A DNA stretch of 64,000 nucleotides, from assembly GCA_015956445.1 (NCBI GenBank), contig WIUZ02000012.1, positions 372,001 through 436,000 of the forward strand, given 5' to 3'. The stretch is from Thelephora terrestris (Eukaryota > Basidiomycota > Agaricomycetes > Thelephorales > Thelephoraceae). The notes beneath the pieces are model-generated. The model was not told where the DNA came from, did not search any database, and saw only the letters and a program-made list of their open reading frames with translations. Positions 28,501 through 39,200 of the stretch are shown one piece after another (positions within the stretch are counted from its first letter, which is position 1; every line of letters begins with the position of its first letter). A program made the translations under genes and the position numbers.

Positions 28501-29193
28501 CCCACGTCTCCTGATACAGTGGAACGTATACGGAAGCCATCTCTGCGACGATGTCTTTGAGTAGTCGGTCCAGCATCTCAGCACCGTTCTTGACAGAAAG
28601 TTCTGAATCCGCGGCCAGCTAAGTCTGAGATGAACATGCGCTACCCGTCAAAAAACGGAAATTTGAAGACTTACTTTGCTCAAAGCGTCAAAGATAGGGT
28701 TGAAGTACACCAAGATCTCTCCTTTGGATACCTTGGCGATATTGTACAGGCACTCGGCGGAGAAGTACCTCACCCGATTCTCCACGTCTGTGAAGCAATT
28801 GAGAAGCGGATCCACAAACTTATCCATGTACGGCGCAATTCCTACACCAAGGGCGATGGCCGTCCCAGCCAAACCGATCAACCCTCCATTCCGAGCGTGG
28901 AGGTGGTTGGAGGCGTTGCTGAACATCTCGACGAGTTGATCCACAATCTGGCTGATACGTTTATGGTCCCCTTGCTGATTGCATTCCCTTGTAAGCCTGA
29001 GAAATGGCAATTGTCAACGTGAATGGCTGTTGTTGACTCGGTTGAGTGAGGATCAATGTACTTCTCGAGGTCAAGAGCGGCAGCCTTCCGCTTCTCGTAC
29101 ATCTTGTCCACCAACTGCTTTGCGATTGTGCTCTCTGCATTGGGGATACCGCTTGAACCCAGAATGCAAACCGGAGACACGTTGCTCACCCAT
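25517..29193 (-). CDS. VAC14: VAC14, scaffold of the PtdIns(3,5)P2 kinase complex
   Basis: Thirteen exons: 29193-29190 (4 nt, ATG plus G), 29134-29062, 28996-28675, 28618-28248, 28200-27935, 27887-27810, 27762-27050, 26996-26718, 26666-26562, 26505-26384, 26334-26255, 26190-26028 and 25976-25517, giving 1011 aa. The N-terminus becomes [20 protein letters not shown], the family start. HEAT-like repeats follow ([34 protein letters not shown]), and then the conserved C-terminal half ([68 protein letters not shown]). VAC14 scaffolds Fab1/PIKfyve and Fig4 on the vacuole. The tail after about 890 is disordered and Gly/Pro-rich. The intron at 27049-26997 is best read with a GC donor; the nearby GT alternative would leave a 38 nt intron. 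Confidence 0.94.
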
Positions 29194-29368
29194 GGTGAAT
29201 TGAACTCTTTCGTTAACGTGCAGTTGTCAAATTAGGGTATCATGCGTAGACTTGGATGGGTAAGCTTGGTAACCGGGTGTAGTGCAATGACTACGCCTCG
29301 GGTAGTTCGTAGTAGTTCGTAAAGATGACCAGAGATTGACGAGGAGAGACGCGAGTTGAGATGCGAGA

Positions 29369-30124
29369 TCAGGAAGAAACACGCTGCACCACAACGTCCT
29401 TTAAACTGACGATCTTGACCCCCGCATTCAACATCTCAGCCTTTGCCTCCTCCCAACCAGCACCAGGGTCGACGGAGCGAATACACTCTTCAATCACATA
29501 GGTATTCCACCCTGCGTCCCTCGCCTTTGCACAGTCGATCGCGCTGTACCGGACACAGTAGTCCCCAGCAAGCCCAACGAAATAAACATCGGTCACCCCC
29601 TTCTCCTTCAGGATTTTCTCCAGCCCGCTCTCGCTCTCCCTCAATGGAGGATTCGTCAGTGGTGGCCGGAACGCGGAGTACATCTCCACCCTTGAGTCGG
29701 TGCCCTTCTCTATGACTAAATCCACCTCGCCCGTGTCCAACTCCTTGACCAACTCGTTGCCCGCCGTTCCTATCACGCAATGATCTGGCCACAGTCGGCT
29801 CTCATACGCCTCATCCGGATTGTTTGGGTTGCGGATGGTTACAAAGGACGCGAATGGCCGTTTGCCTTCGTGGTTAGATGCGAAACTGACGTGATTCTGC
29901 GGGTGGTGGTCTTTTGTCGCGACTTTGAATACGAAAGGCAGCTTGAGGAGGTCATTGATAACAGGTACCACTTCTCTTCCTCCTCCGACTGCCAAAGAAC
30001 CGTTCTAAAAAGCGAGACATGTCACATCTCTAGTAGATGCTCCCATCTGACGATGGTTCGAACGCACTGGAGGACAGAAGTCTTCCTGGAGGTCGATGAT
30101 AACGAGTGCCGGCTTGGAGGACAT
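29369..30124 (-). CDS. PNC1: Nicotinamidase (PNC1-type isochorismatase-fold hydrolase)
   Basis: Exons 30124-30068 and 30004-29369 give 230 aa. It hydrolyses nicotinamide to nicotinate for NAD salvage, and so also relieves nicotinamide inhibition of sirtuins. Catalytic Asp11 lies in VIIDLQEDF, Lys119 in VIEKGTD and Cys169 in VGLAGDYC. The metal-binding motif is KDHHPQNH (Asp51, His53 and neighbours). Length matches yeast Pnc1. The first exon is needed for the catalytic Asp. Its ATG is only 76 bp downstream of the THOC3 stop on the same strand, leaving very little room for an independent promoter. Confidence 0.95.
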
Positions 30125-30200
30125 CGATGAACAGTGGTCGATCTTATGTAATCTACTCGACCCGGCCTTATCCCTCCGACGAATTCCAAATCATTGATAT

Positions 30201-31526
30201 TCAAGTCGCCCCAAAGAGGCTGACCAGTGCGGAAGGGGGTGTCTGTGTACCCTCTCGAACTTTCATCTGTCCGCAGAACGCAATCAAGTGTTTAGAAGGA
30301 TGCCATGTCACGGTAGAGACTGGACCTGAGGTAGAAACTCGGTGAATTGGCACACCGGTCTCCACAGCGCACTTAGGATTGAATTAGCAGGGGGAAACGT
30401 TGTCCCTGAAAAAACTCACTATGTCAATATACGTGCTCGTGTTAGAAATGGCCAGGTACTCTCCATCGTGGGAAAAGCTCAGGGCATTGATCGCATGACT
30501 ACTCGCATAATTTGAGGAAACACGAAAGAGATGTTGTGGACAAACACTCACTCGCAGCAGGTAATGGTCCGTGTACATATCCATTCCGACACGTCAAACA
30601 GGTTTACAATGGAATCGTGCCCACCAGACGCGATGTATCTGCCCCTGGGATCTTGAGCAATCGCAATACAACCTCCCACATGGGCAGCTGGGTTTTCTTG
30701 TATCGTCAAAGCGGGGTAATCGAAAACGCGCAGCGTATGTTCGGAGTGGAAAGATGCCACAATCCCATCACCCGCGTGATTAAACAGTGCGGACGATGCC
30801 ACAACCTGAGCCTGATGAGATGCGGTGTCGGAATTTGTTCCAGCTGTCTTACCGTTCTCCCCTCCTCCGCTGTCCTCCATGTGTCCTTAGCTTCTCCAGG
30901 GTTCCTCCCCAGCTCGAGGAAATACAAGGAATGTCCGGCGGACACATAGAATATTGTCTTCCCGTCCGGAGCATACCCAGTCTGTGTTGGCGTGAGTTTC
31001 AGAGAAAGTTGTTGGGTGGATCGACTTTCTGGTAGCAGTGAGATTAAAAAGATAAGGAGTCTTAGAATTGAGAAACGCACGTCGGGCGTCCCAAAAAACG
31101 ATCTTGCGATCTTTCTGGCTGGACGAGACGAATAGCTCCGGATGGGTGGGGTTCCAAGAAACGTGGTCTACGTCGTCCGCATGGGCACCAGAGAAGATGC
31201 TAGCAACGCGAATCTCCATCTGATGGTGTGTCACAACCATTTACTTCCCAAGGAACGAGGAGACGTGGGAGGAACTAACACTCTTTTCAGGCTGCCAAAC
31301 CCTGACGATCTTGTCGATACCCACGGCGGCTAGCTTCCTACCATCACAGCTCCAAGCGACATGAGACATTATGTGAGGAGACGGTATCTTGAAGTCCCTC
31401 GGGCGAAACGCCGAAAAGTTAGGTGTCTAACCAAAACGCATGATCAAACATGTGTGGTCGGGCTGCAGAAAAGCGCGCTGGTGAGAGCGTGGCGCGTTGA
31501 ACGTACGTGAATGGCTCTTGCTGCAT
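30201..31526 (-). CDS. THOC3: THO complex subunit 3 (THOC3/TEX1) WD40 protein
   Basis: Exons 31526-31507, 31397-31280, 31219-31081, 31028-30853, 30811-30552, 30501-30420 and 30371-30201 give about 321 aa. WD40 blades include MSHVAWSCDGRKLAAVG, IVRVWQPEK, VDHVSWNPTHPELFVSS, RKIVFWDAR, YIASGGHDSIVNLFDV, ALSFSHDGEYLAISN and STVTWHPSKHLIAFCG. This order and the PSPHIMSHVAWS entry match the THOC3/TEX1 family, which couples transcription to mRNA export in the THO/TREX complex. Most junctions are fixed by phase. The first intron (31506-31398, 109 nt) is uncertain and translation could instead begin at the Met of MSHVAWS. One intron, 30852-30812, is just 41 nt. Confidence 0.88.
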
Positions 31527-32030
31527 ACGTCGTATGTGGTGGTGGGGAAGGGGGCCGCTGCGGTGGCGGAACTTCATCATCCTCTTTGGAGTTCGTTGCC
31601 ATACGCGAGCGCTATTAGATATTGATTATCGATTATTCAAGATGGGCGAGTTGGACGAAGATGAGATACGGATCAGCATCCGAGTCGGAGCGCCAGTCGA
31701 TCGAGGTGGGAATCAAGATGATCACGAAAATCACGATCACCGCCCATCACCTCCAGTTGGTCACCAGTGCTTCAAGCTGACATCGGTGGTTTCCCAAAAA
31801 CAAATTTGACCGCGAGGTGAGTTCCCCACTATCATATATCTGTAATCCAACAAGCGGTGTGACTTACAGTCGGCTATCAAAGACCCTACTTGCCCTAACC
31901 TCCGGTCCGGGTGTTGAGCATTGTGGGTCACCCGGCATAGTCTCGGCCGTCCCATCAGCTCGGTTTGAGCTGAAGGTTATAAATCCTTCGCTGGCAGGAA
32001 CAATCCATCTCTTATCTATCATCAACCATC
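31527..32030. promoter_or_regulatory. Divergent promoter region THOC3 / epoxide hydrolase 1
   Basis: 504 bp between two start codons. Short open frames here lack any recognisable match or splice logic. A TATA box for the epoxide hydrolase lies at 31978. Confidence 0.45.
31978..31983 (+). promoter_or_regulatory. TATA box of epoxide hydrolase 1
   Basis: An exact TATAAA 48 bp upstream of the ATG at 32031. It suggests a regulated, TATA-type promoter, unlike the TATA-less housekeeping genes around it. Confidence 0.5.
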
Positions 32031-33351
32031 ATGCCCCCCAACCCTGCCAATCTCGATTCCTTCAACCACCAGTCGACCCGGTTGTCGACCGGCAGGACTT
32101 ACCACTACGTCGATGAGCTCCCGACGGACTATGATGCTGACAAGACCATTACGCTCCTCCTGATGCACGGATTTCCCGATCTCTGGTATGTAACCTCCCT
32201 TTCAACGTAGCAACCCGATTTTTTTATCATGCGACTGCGGTCAGGGCTGCATGGAAACATCAGATCTGCCATTGGGTTAAGGCTGGCTACCGCGTCGTCG
32301 CCCCGGACATGCTAGGCTACGGTCAGACCGATAAGCCTAACGAACTTGAGGAATATTCCTTCAAAAAGCTCTCTGATGACCTCGCTGCCCTTCTCGATCA
32401 CATCGGTTCCCCTAGGGCTGTACGTCTTACCATCCGATCATCGAGGGAGATGCTTGACGAACCCGACAGGTTCTCGTCGCACATGACTGGGGCTCGGTTT
32501 TAGCCGCTCGATTCATTCTCTGGCATCCCCAGCGAGCGCTTGGCGTCGCCCAGTGAGTATTGTCTCGAATTAGTGACTCAACGTCCAGTAAAAAAACCTA
32601 ACGTCAACTCCAGCTTGAGCGTCAGCTTCTTCCCTCCCTACAAGGAATATGTCTCTCTCGAGGACCTCGCCAAGAAGTTTCCCGATTACGCGTACCAGCT
32701 CTACTTCGCTGATCCTGCGAACACCAAGAAGATCGAAAACCAAGTAACTCCATTCTCTACTCCCCACTTCCCAGAGACTGAGCGATTCCAAACGGAAACA
32801 GATCGAAATGTTTTACAGGTCCCTCTTTGCCGTTCCTGGTTCAACTACCGGTCGTATAGACGACCTCGTGCAGGTTCTAGACGCGGAGGTCCGGGTTGAC
32901 CCCAGCGTTATCAAGACCATCTTGAGCGATGAGGTTGGTCCCGTCTAAAACGGCCGTTGTCGAATTCAAACTCTCGCAGGAATTGGAATACTATATCACT
33001 CAAAACGCCTCCTTCCACGGCCCACTGAACTACTACCGGACTTCCAGGATCCGGTTTGATGAGGAGAAAGGTAAGCACTACCATAGGAGTTGGCGTGAAC
33101 ATGCTCATATTGAAACCCCAGCTGGTGATCTTCCAATGACATACGCGGTCAAGATACCGGTTCTCTTCCTCCGTGGAGCTGATGACCGTACGAGCCCCGA
33201 AGTCCGTATCGCTTTGATGAAGGAGCTCCTCCCTCAGACCAAGGTCATCAACTATGAGGGCTCCGGTCACTGGCTCATGTATCAGGAGAAGGATAACGTC
33301 GCAAAGGACGTTTTGATTTGGCTCTCCGAGAACAACCTCACTAAACTTTGA
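32031..33351 (+). CDS. Alpha/beta-hydrolase, epoxide hydrolase type (copy 1)
   Basis: Exons 32031-32185, 32245-32419, 32470-32552, 32614-32743, 32802-32933, 32980-33070 and 33122-33351 give 331 aa. The oxyanion-hole motif is MHGFPDLW. The nucleophile Asp116 sits in VAHDWGS, formed at a splice junction. The lid contains YQLYFAD and NYYRTSRIRF, whose Tyr residues could activate the epoxide ring. Charge-relay Asp276/277 is in LRGADDRTSPE and His304 in EGSGHWLM. These residues match soluble epoxide hydrolases, which open epoxides to vicinal diols through an ester intermediate. A fluoroacetate dehalogenase-like activity in the same fold cannot be excluded. Exon structure is the same as copy 2 at 34788. 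Confidence 0.92.
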
Positions 33352-33803
33352 ATGCGCACGCTTGAGGACTCGATGTGAAGGCTGCTTGAATCTAGGGGTA
33401 TTAAATAAAAATTTTGACTATTGAATGTACTGTACAAATATCGTGTATGTTTTCCGGAACCCATGGTGACATTGTCCGTCATGCCGCTGCACTGAGCGAG
33501 TCGGATCTATCTCACGTAGTGTTGCCGCGAACTGAGTCAGTTCTGATCACGGCTCATTGAACAGTCGCGATCTTAGCTCACTCTCGTGAGAAGGTCTCGG
33601 CCGCGCGATCCGGATCAAGCCAGATCGCGTGCCCTTATCTAATGAGCCCGCGTCGTCTAGTCGTCAACATCAAGTTCAACATATTTTCAATAGAGTAGAC
33701 AGCATGTACCTACGTCGTCGTCGTAACTCGTGTGAATTAATGTAAAGTTACTTTCTTTCAAGTCCTCCGACGACCTTACGCGCGATCCGGCCTATTTCCC
33801 TGC
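33352..33803. other. Intergenic stretch between epoxide hydrolase 1 and transposon-like fragment
   Basis: 452 bp holding the 3' UTR of the hydrolase and sequence with no recognisable feature. Confidence 0.4.
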
Positions 33804-34350
33804 ATGGATCCCCCAGAATCCGACCCCCTCAAGGCTACTTGCAGATGCGAGAAGTGCACGCGGTTTTCACCTGGTGGCAAGGTCGTCTCGAGAAGGACGT
33901 GGTATCGGCATAACCCCGGTGGAAAGAAAGCCAAATACGGTGCCCTCACGGCCGAAGAGACAAAAGCATTCGATAGGATAGCCGCGTTCCAGCATGTCCA
34001 TCGCCCTGGAAGGAATGCACGGAAACTCGGACGTCATCTGGAAACCGAAGAAATCGGAGTTACCTCGCATCCATCCAAGCGAGCCGCGGGATCGGGCTCA
34101 GTAAGTGCGCCCGCACTGCATATATGCGCCCCGAATGCAAGAAACTCATGAGATAACACATCCAGAGTATTCATTTCCATATGAACGTTACTCCTGAGCG
34201 TGAAACGTCCCGAGAAATTTCCCCTTCTGCCCCTACGCCCGAGCCTGAGCGTGAAAATCCCCAATCACCTCCTCCAATCTCAAGCCGTCCCATCAAAAAT
34301 ACCGACCAAGTCCCTCCTCCTCTTTCCCCTCCCACCCGGGTATTTTGATC
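33804..34350 (+). pseudogene. Fragment resembling N-terminus of a basidiomycete transposon-associated protein
   Basis: From the ATG at 33804 the frame begins with a Cys cluster (CRCEKC, residues 12-17) followed by GGKVVSRRTWYRHNPGGK. This kind of C-x-C-x2-C opening followed by a conserved Thr/His stretch is common in proteins encoded by Plavaka/KDZ-like DNA transposons of Agaricomycetes. A possible intron, 34101-34165, links it to a Pro/Glu-rich second exon ending in a stop at about 34348. No transposase core, terminal inverted repeats or target duplication is seen nearby, so it is probably a decayed 5' fragment. Assignment rests on remembered family character, not a search. Confidence 0.4.
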
Positions 34351-34787
34351 AAGAAAGTTCTCTTGCTCCTCCCCCGTGCTCAGGTCTGGTTGCTGTCACG
34401 CGGTAAGGTAGATCAAGCGTTTGGACTTTGTATTTTACGGCCAGGAAAGGTCTTCATGTTCAAAGCTCATTCACCGCAAATATCACGGTTGAGTCGCAGT
34501 ACAAAATGGAGGACTCGCTGGACGCGTTGTCTAAACCACCCCTCCGAACCCGAGGCTTGATCCAGTCCGCCTGCTCTCTGGGGTACCGAAAGTACTCCCT
34601 CTCCTTCACAGGGCCAGCTGCAGAGTCTCGTGAACCTGCGTGATTTATATGGGCAGGGTGAGAAGATCTATTCGGCCCGCATTGATTCTAGCTTAAGTAA
34701 GGAGTTGCGGTCGCCCACTCTGTTAACAACCGCAACCTTATCAGTATTCAAAGTATGGTGCCTGGCTAGCTCCTGATCCCGACCAAC
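34351..34787. other. Remnant/intergenic DNA before epoxide hydrolase 2
   Basis: About 440 bp with short open frames in several phases and no recognisable domain; it may be the degraded continuation of the fragment to its left plus the promoter of the next gene. Confidence 0.35.
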
Positions 34788-36155
34788 ATGGACCCATCCA
34801 ACCCAGAATCCTTCAACCACAACTCCATCACGTTGAGCACTGGCAGAAAGTACCACTACGTCGATCAGTTACCCAACGACTACACCACCGAAAAGCACCT
34901 CACCCTGCTCTTGGTGCACGGATTTCCCGATCTCTGGTACGACACATCAGAATGCCGAAAAGATGTCGTGCGTTCCGGCTGAGAAACGAACACAGGTATG
35001 GCTGGAGGTATCAGATCCGCCCATGGGTTCAAGCAGGCCACCGCATCATCGCTCCCGATATGCTCGGATACGGCCAATCGGACAAGCCGACGGCGATCGC
35101 GGATTACACCACCAAGAAACTCGCAGACGATTTGGCTGCTCTTCTAGACGCTGTCGGCGTCTCTACAGTGGTACGCCGTTTACACGTCGCACTCCTTCCG
35201 TCTCCCATCGTCATCCAAAATACCGTCATCGTCAGGTTGCGATCGGTCACGATTGGGGCTCCGTTGTCGTAAATAGATTCACCCTATGGCATCCGGACCG
35301 GGTGATTGCCGTCGCCCAGTATGCTCATGTTCTATCATGCGAGATTACATTGTAGGTGCTGAAATGCTGCCTGATAGCCTTAGCGTAGCATTCTTCCCTC
35401 GAAGTACTGAGTACCGCTCTCTGGAGTCCGTGGTCGCAAGGAATCCTGTTGGGTGGAGTTACCAGCTTTACTTCGCCAGCGAAGAGGCCAACGAGGAAAT
35501 CGGCAGAAATGTAAGACGCCCCCCCCCCCCCCCCCCCCCCTTTGTCCAACCCAATGATAACCACCCGTTTCTGCAGATCCCACTATTCTACAAGACAGTG
35601 TATCACCCCGCATCCCCTATGCAAGGGTTTGGTCTTCCGCAAAACCTTCGGGACCTCATGAACGGCAAAGCTGAACACAAATCAGATGGGGTGAAATCCA
35701 TACTCAACGACCAAGTGAGCCTTTGAGTTCATCATGACCGTGAACGCCGAGTTCGATGTTATGGCAGGAGATGAATTACTTGCTATCCCAAACCGGCGGT
35801 TCCATCCAGGGCCAGCTGAATTATTATCGCACAACCAAGCTCAGGTTTGAAGAGGAGCAAGCTGGTAGGCCTATAACCTCACTGGTGATCGGGTGGGAAT
35901 TCATTCATCCACTCCCTAGCTCCCAACCTGCCGTTTGTGTACAAGGAGAGCGTACCGGTCCTCTATCTTCGGGGATCCAACGACGCAACAAGCCCAGAAC
36001 AAGTTGTTGGGGTTATGCGAAAGGCTCTGCCTTGGGCGAGGATCGTAACTTACGAAGGCGCAGGGCACTGGCTCATGGTAGAGACAAAGGACGAAGTGAC
36101 GCGGGATGTACTCGACTGGCTCACCAGCTTCGTGGGACATAAATCTAAGTTGTAA
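34788..36155 (+). CDS. Alpha/beta-hydrolase, epoxide hydrolase type (copy 2)
   Basis: Exons 34788-34936, 34996-35170, 35236-35318, 35378-35510, 35577-35714, 35768-35864 and 35920-36155 give 336 aa. It is a clear paralogue of the gene at 32031, with the same seven-exon plan and matching N-terminus (SFNHNSITLSTGRKYHYVDQ). Catalytic features are VHGFPDLW, nucleophile Asp114 in AIGHDWGS, acid Asp280 in LRGSNDATSPE and His308 in EGAGHWLM. Intron 35511-35576 contains a run of 22 C residues (35519-35540). Its stop lies 52 bp from that of the CYP505 gene on the other strand. The two copies have diverged considerably, so the duplication is not recent. Confidence 0.92.
35519..35540. repeat. Poly-C homopolymer (22 nt) inside an intron
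   Basis: An uninterrupted C run just after the GTAAG donor of the fourth intron of epoxide hydrolase copy 2. It is outside coding sequence; the count may be affected by sequencing. Confidence 0.9.
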
Positions 36156-36207
36156 CGAATACATAGCGTCCCCCGACCATTCTCTTCACTCTTTACAGAC
36201 AAACGAA

Positions 36208-39200
36208 TCAGTCAAAAATATCGGTGGCGAATCGTGATGTTCTAGTGAGCCGCTCCAAGCTCATCGTAGCCTCTTCCTCGGTGCAGCCCTTCGATTCCAT
36301 TATCATGTTCCTTAATTTCGTCTTGACCTCCAAAGCAACCTTTCCAGCCCCGCAAAAGTAGTACTGTGGGTTCGCGCGTCAGGGACCTGTAGAGATTGCA
36401 GGTGATCGATAAACTCACGCTCGCTCCCTGATCGAACCACTTGGATACAACGGCCCTATCATTCCAAATACGACTGTGAAAGTTACCACGTCATTCATCG
36501 CCTCGCGATAGAGAAAGGTGGTCACGTACTCCTGAACGTATCTGCATCCCTCAGACTTCTCAGTGTCTCTCGAAAACGCGGGTCGGACTTCCAGGATCCC
36601 CAACTTGCTCCATTCTTCCAAGTCCGTCTTGGAGTACAAGAAGTCGTCATCCGGAGATCTGCACCCAAAGAACAGCGTCATTGTCCCAACATCACGTCCG
36701 GCCTCCCTTTGCAGGGCCCGTTCCTGGATGAACCCACGCATCGGGGCGACTCCAGATCCGGCGGCGATCATCACAACGGGAATGGATGGATCCTGTGGAA
36801 GATGGAAAGCGCCAGAGGGTCGGATGGCCATCTGGACCCTATCACCTGGCTTGAGGCCATCCAAAAACGTGGTGGCTACGCCCATAAAGTCTTCGTCCTT
36901 GCCGGATAGGGCAGGAGCCCTGACGACACTGATTGTCAAACTGACGCGCTGGGGATTCCAGAGTGGCGACGAAGAGATCGAATACTGTCTGACACGGATG
37001 GGAGGAAGCATCTCGACGTATTGGACGAACGTAGGTTGGATATCAGGATTGGCCTCGAGGATATCCAACAGGCTGATGCGCTTAGCCAATACCTCTTGAG
37101 CATACATCTCGGAAAGTTTAAGCAACGTCTGAGTAGCAGCCTCGGATTTGGACGATTCCACAAGGTCACGGAGGTTGCGTGGGGTCGCCGGTTGTGACAG
37201 TTCTACGTACCCACTCAGGAGGCCAGAGATCGTGATAGATTTTCCGATGGGCAGAGAGGTGGGAATATTCGAGGAGATTGTGATCTATATCCTCCGTCAG
37301 AAACGAAGTGAAGTAGAAGTATCCACGAATACCTCTTGTTCGCCAAGCAGCTTGAAGCGGCTGAGAACGCGCTTCACATCCCTCTCGGGGTTTACCGGTA
37401 GACTGACGTACGGTGGGTGAGGAAGTGGGAGAGGGTTGGAAGAAAAGGGATTTTCCTACATGGCGAGATAATCACCAGCGCTGTATGTCTGGTTAGGGGG
37501 AAGCTCGAACTCTACACAGATTGTTAACCCCAAATTTCGTGCGATGGTTTAGCGCCTTACCGAGGTGTCGTTTCACAGGTTTTCCGGGAGCGGTTAAGAT
37601 GGTATTCGCAATCACTTCGCCAAGAGCCGCATCGGTCTGACGAAGCGTCGCCGCCCTCTCGGTTCCAGGCGCCACCTCCCGGATCTCGATGCTCGAAATG
37701 CTCTTCGAGGATTTAGTGTGGTATTCCTGAGCAAAGGTCTTATCAGCCACCAAGTAGATCGGGGCATACGGGTGATCTTACCTCAGTTAATTTTTTGAAC
37801 AGACTGTCCTCCCAGTTGTCAAAGTCGTTGAAGATATCTGATCCTCCCGCATCCCCTTCACCTCGCGAAAGAAGGGCTTGACCACCACGTTTGCCAAGGA
37901 GCTCATCTACCAGCCTTGGAATCCGTTGATAGGTCTGAACCCAATCACGATTTCCGCAACCAAAGACTGCATATCTGAGGTCGGATAAAGGTTCGCCTTG
38001 CAGGCTGTTCAACCACTTTACGAAGTAAGCGGCGTTGTCTGCAGGTTCACCTAATTTCGGGTCAACGCTTCATGAAATCACCCACGGGGAGTAACGTGAC
38101 AGACCTTCGAAGGAGGCGGTAATGATTACAACGGGACCATCCGACGGAATTCTTTCTGCAGCTGAGTCCAGGGTTCCTATCGATGGTCGGAAACCATGGA
38201 CAGGGGCGTCTGAAGCTACCCTTTGCGCAAAGCCTTCCGACGTGCCAGAATTGGAGCCGTACAAGACGTACAACGGATGGCTACTAGCCACGTCTGCGGG
38301 CGCCGCGAATTTTGTTTTCTGCTTCGCGTTTCCGTGGAGCAGTGTTGTACTCGAGGGTGTGGTATAAAGCCTCGCCTTTCTGTTCCTCGGATACGCGCGA
38401 ATGTAGAAGCCGTCAGGTTTGAGGGTAACGGTCTGTTTCTCTCTCAACTGGTAGCTCGGGTCATCCATGACGAGGTCGAAGCGTTGGAATATGGTCGCGA
38501 CGGCCATGTGAGCCTCCTGGATGGCGAACGCCCTACCCTACATAAGTTGACTCAGGGAACAGGATTTGGGTGGGATGCGAAGAACCTTACGATGCAAGCT
38601 CGCAGACCGAACCCGAATGGTTGCCATGAATTCGGCTGGTACAAGACAGAAATGGCGTCGTGGATTGCTGGTACCAGGGGCATGGCTCATTCACGTACCG
38701 GCACCTTCTCAAACCCGCCGTCCAACATCCTCTCGGGTTTGAACTCGTCCGCCTATGGGAGATCCATAAGCAAGGGGGACTAGGAAAAATGAAATAAACG
38801 CACATCATCTCCCCAAACCGCCGGGTCGCGGTTTGTCGAAATGGAATTTATCAAGATATGGTCGTCTGGGGTAAGAGCGTACTTTCCCTTTCCAATAGTG
38901 GTCGGTTCCAAAGAGTGGACGAATCGAGCGGCGGCAGGAGGGTGGAACCGTAGGATTTCCCTCAAGACTGCAACGGTGTAGGGCATCTTGGAGATGTCGT
39001 TCATGGCGATAGGCTGATCCCCGAGAACGTCGTCGATTTCTGCTCTTAGTTTGAGGAGGACATTCGGGTGTTTCAAGAGCTCGTAGGTCAAGAAGGTGAG
39101 CATTGCTATTCACAAAGAGTCAGCACATCATCCAGCGCACCGACGAGGAGAACTAACCTGCGGTTGTCTCATGGCCAGCGATGAGGAACGTGATCAACTT

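Noticed and set aside
31507-31955. Open frames of 64-100 aa on both strands between THOC3 and epoxide hydrolase 1
   Set aside because: No homology or splice partners; the interval fits a divergent promoter.
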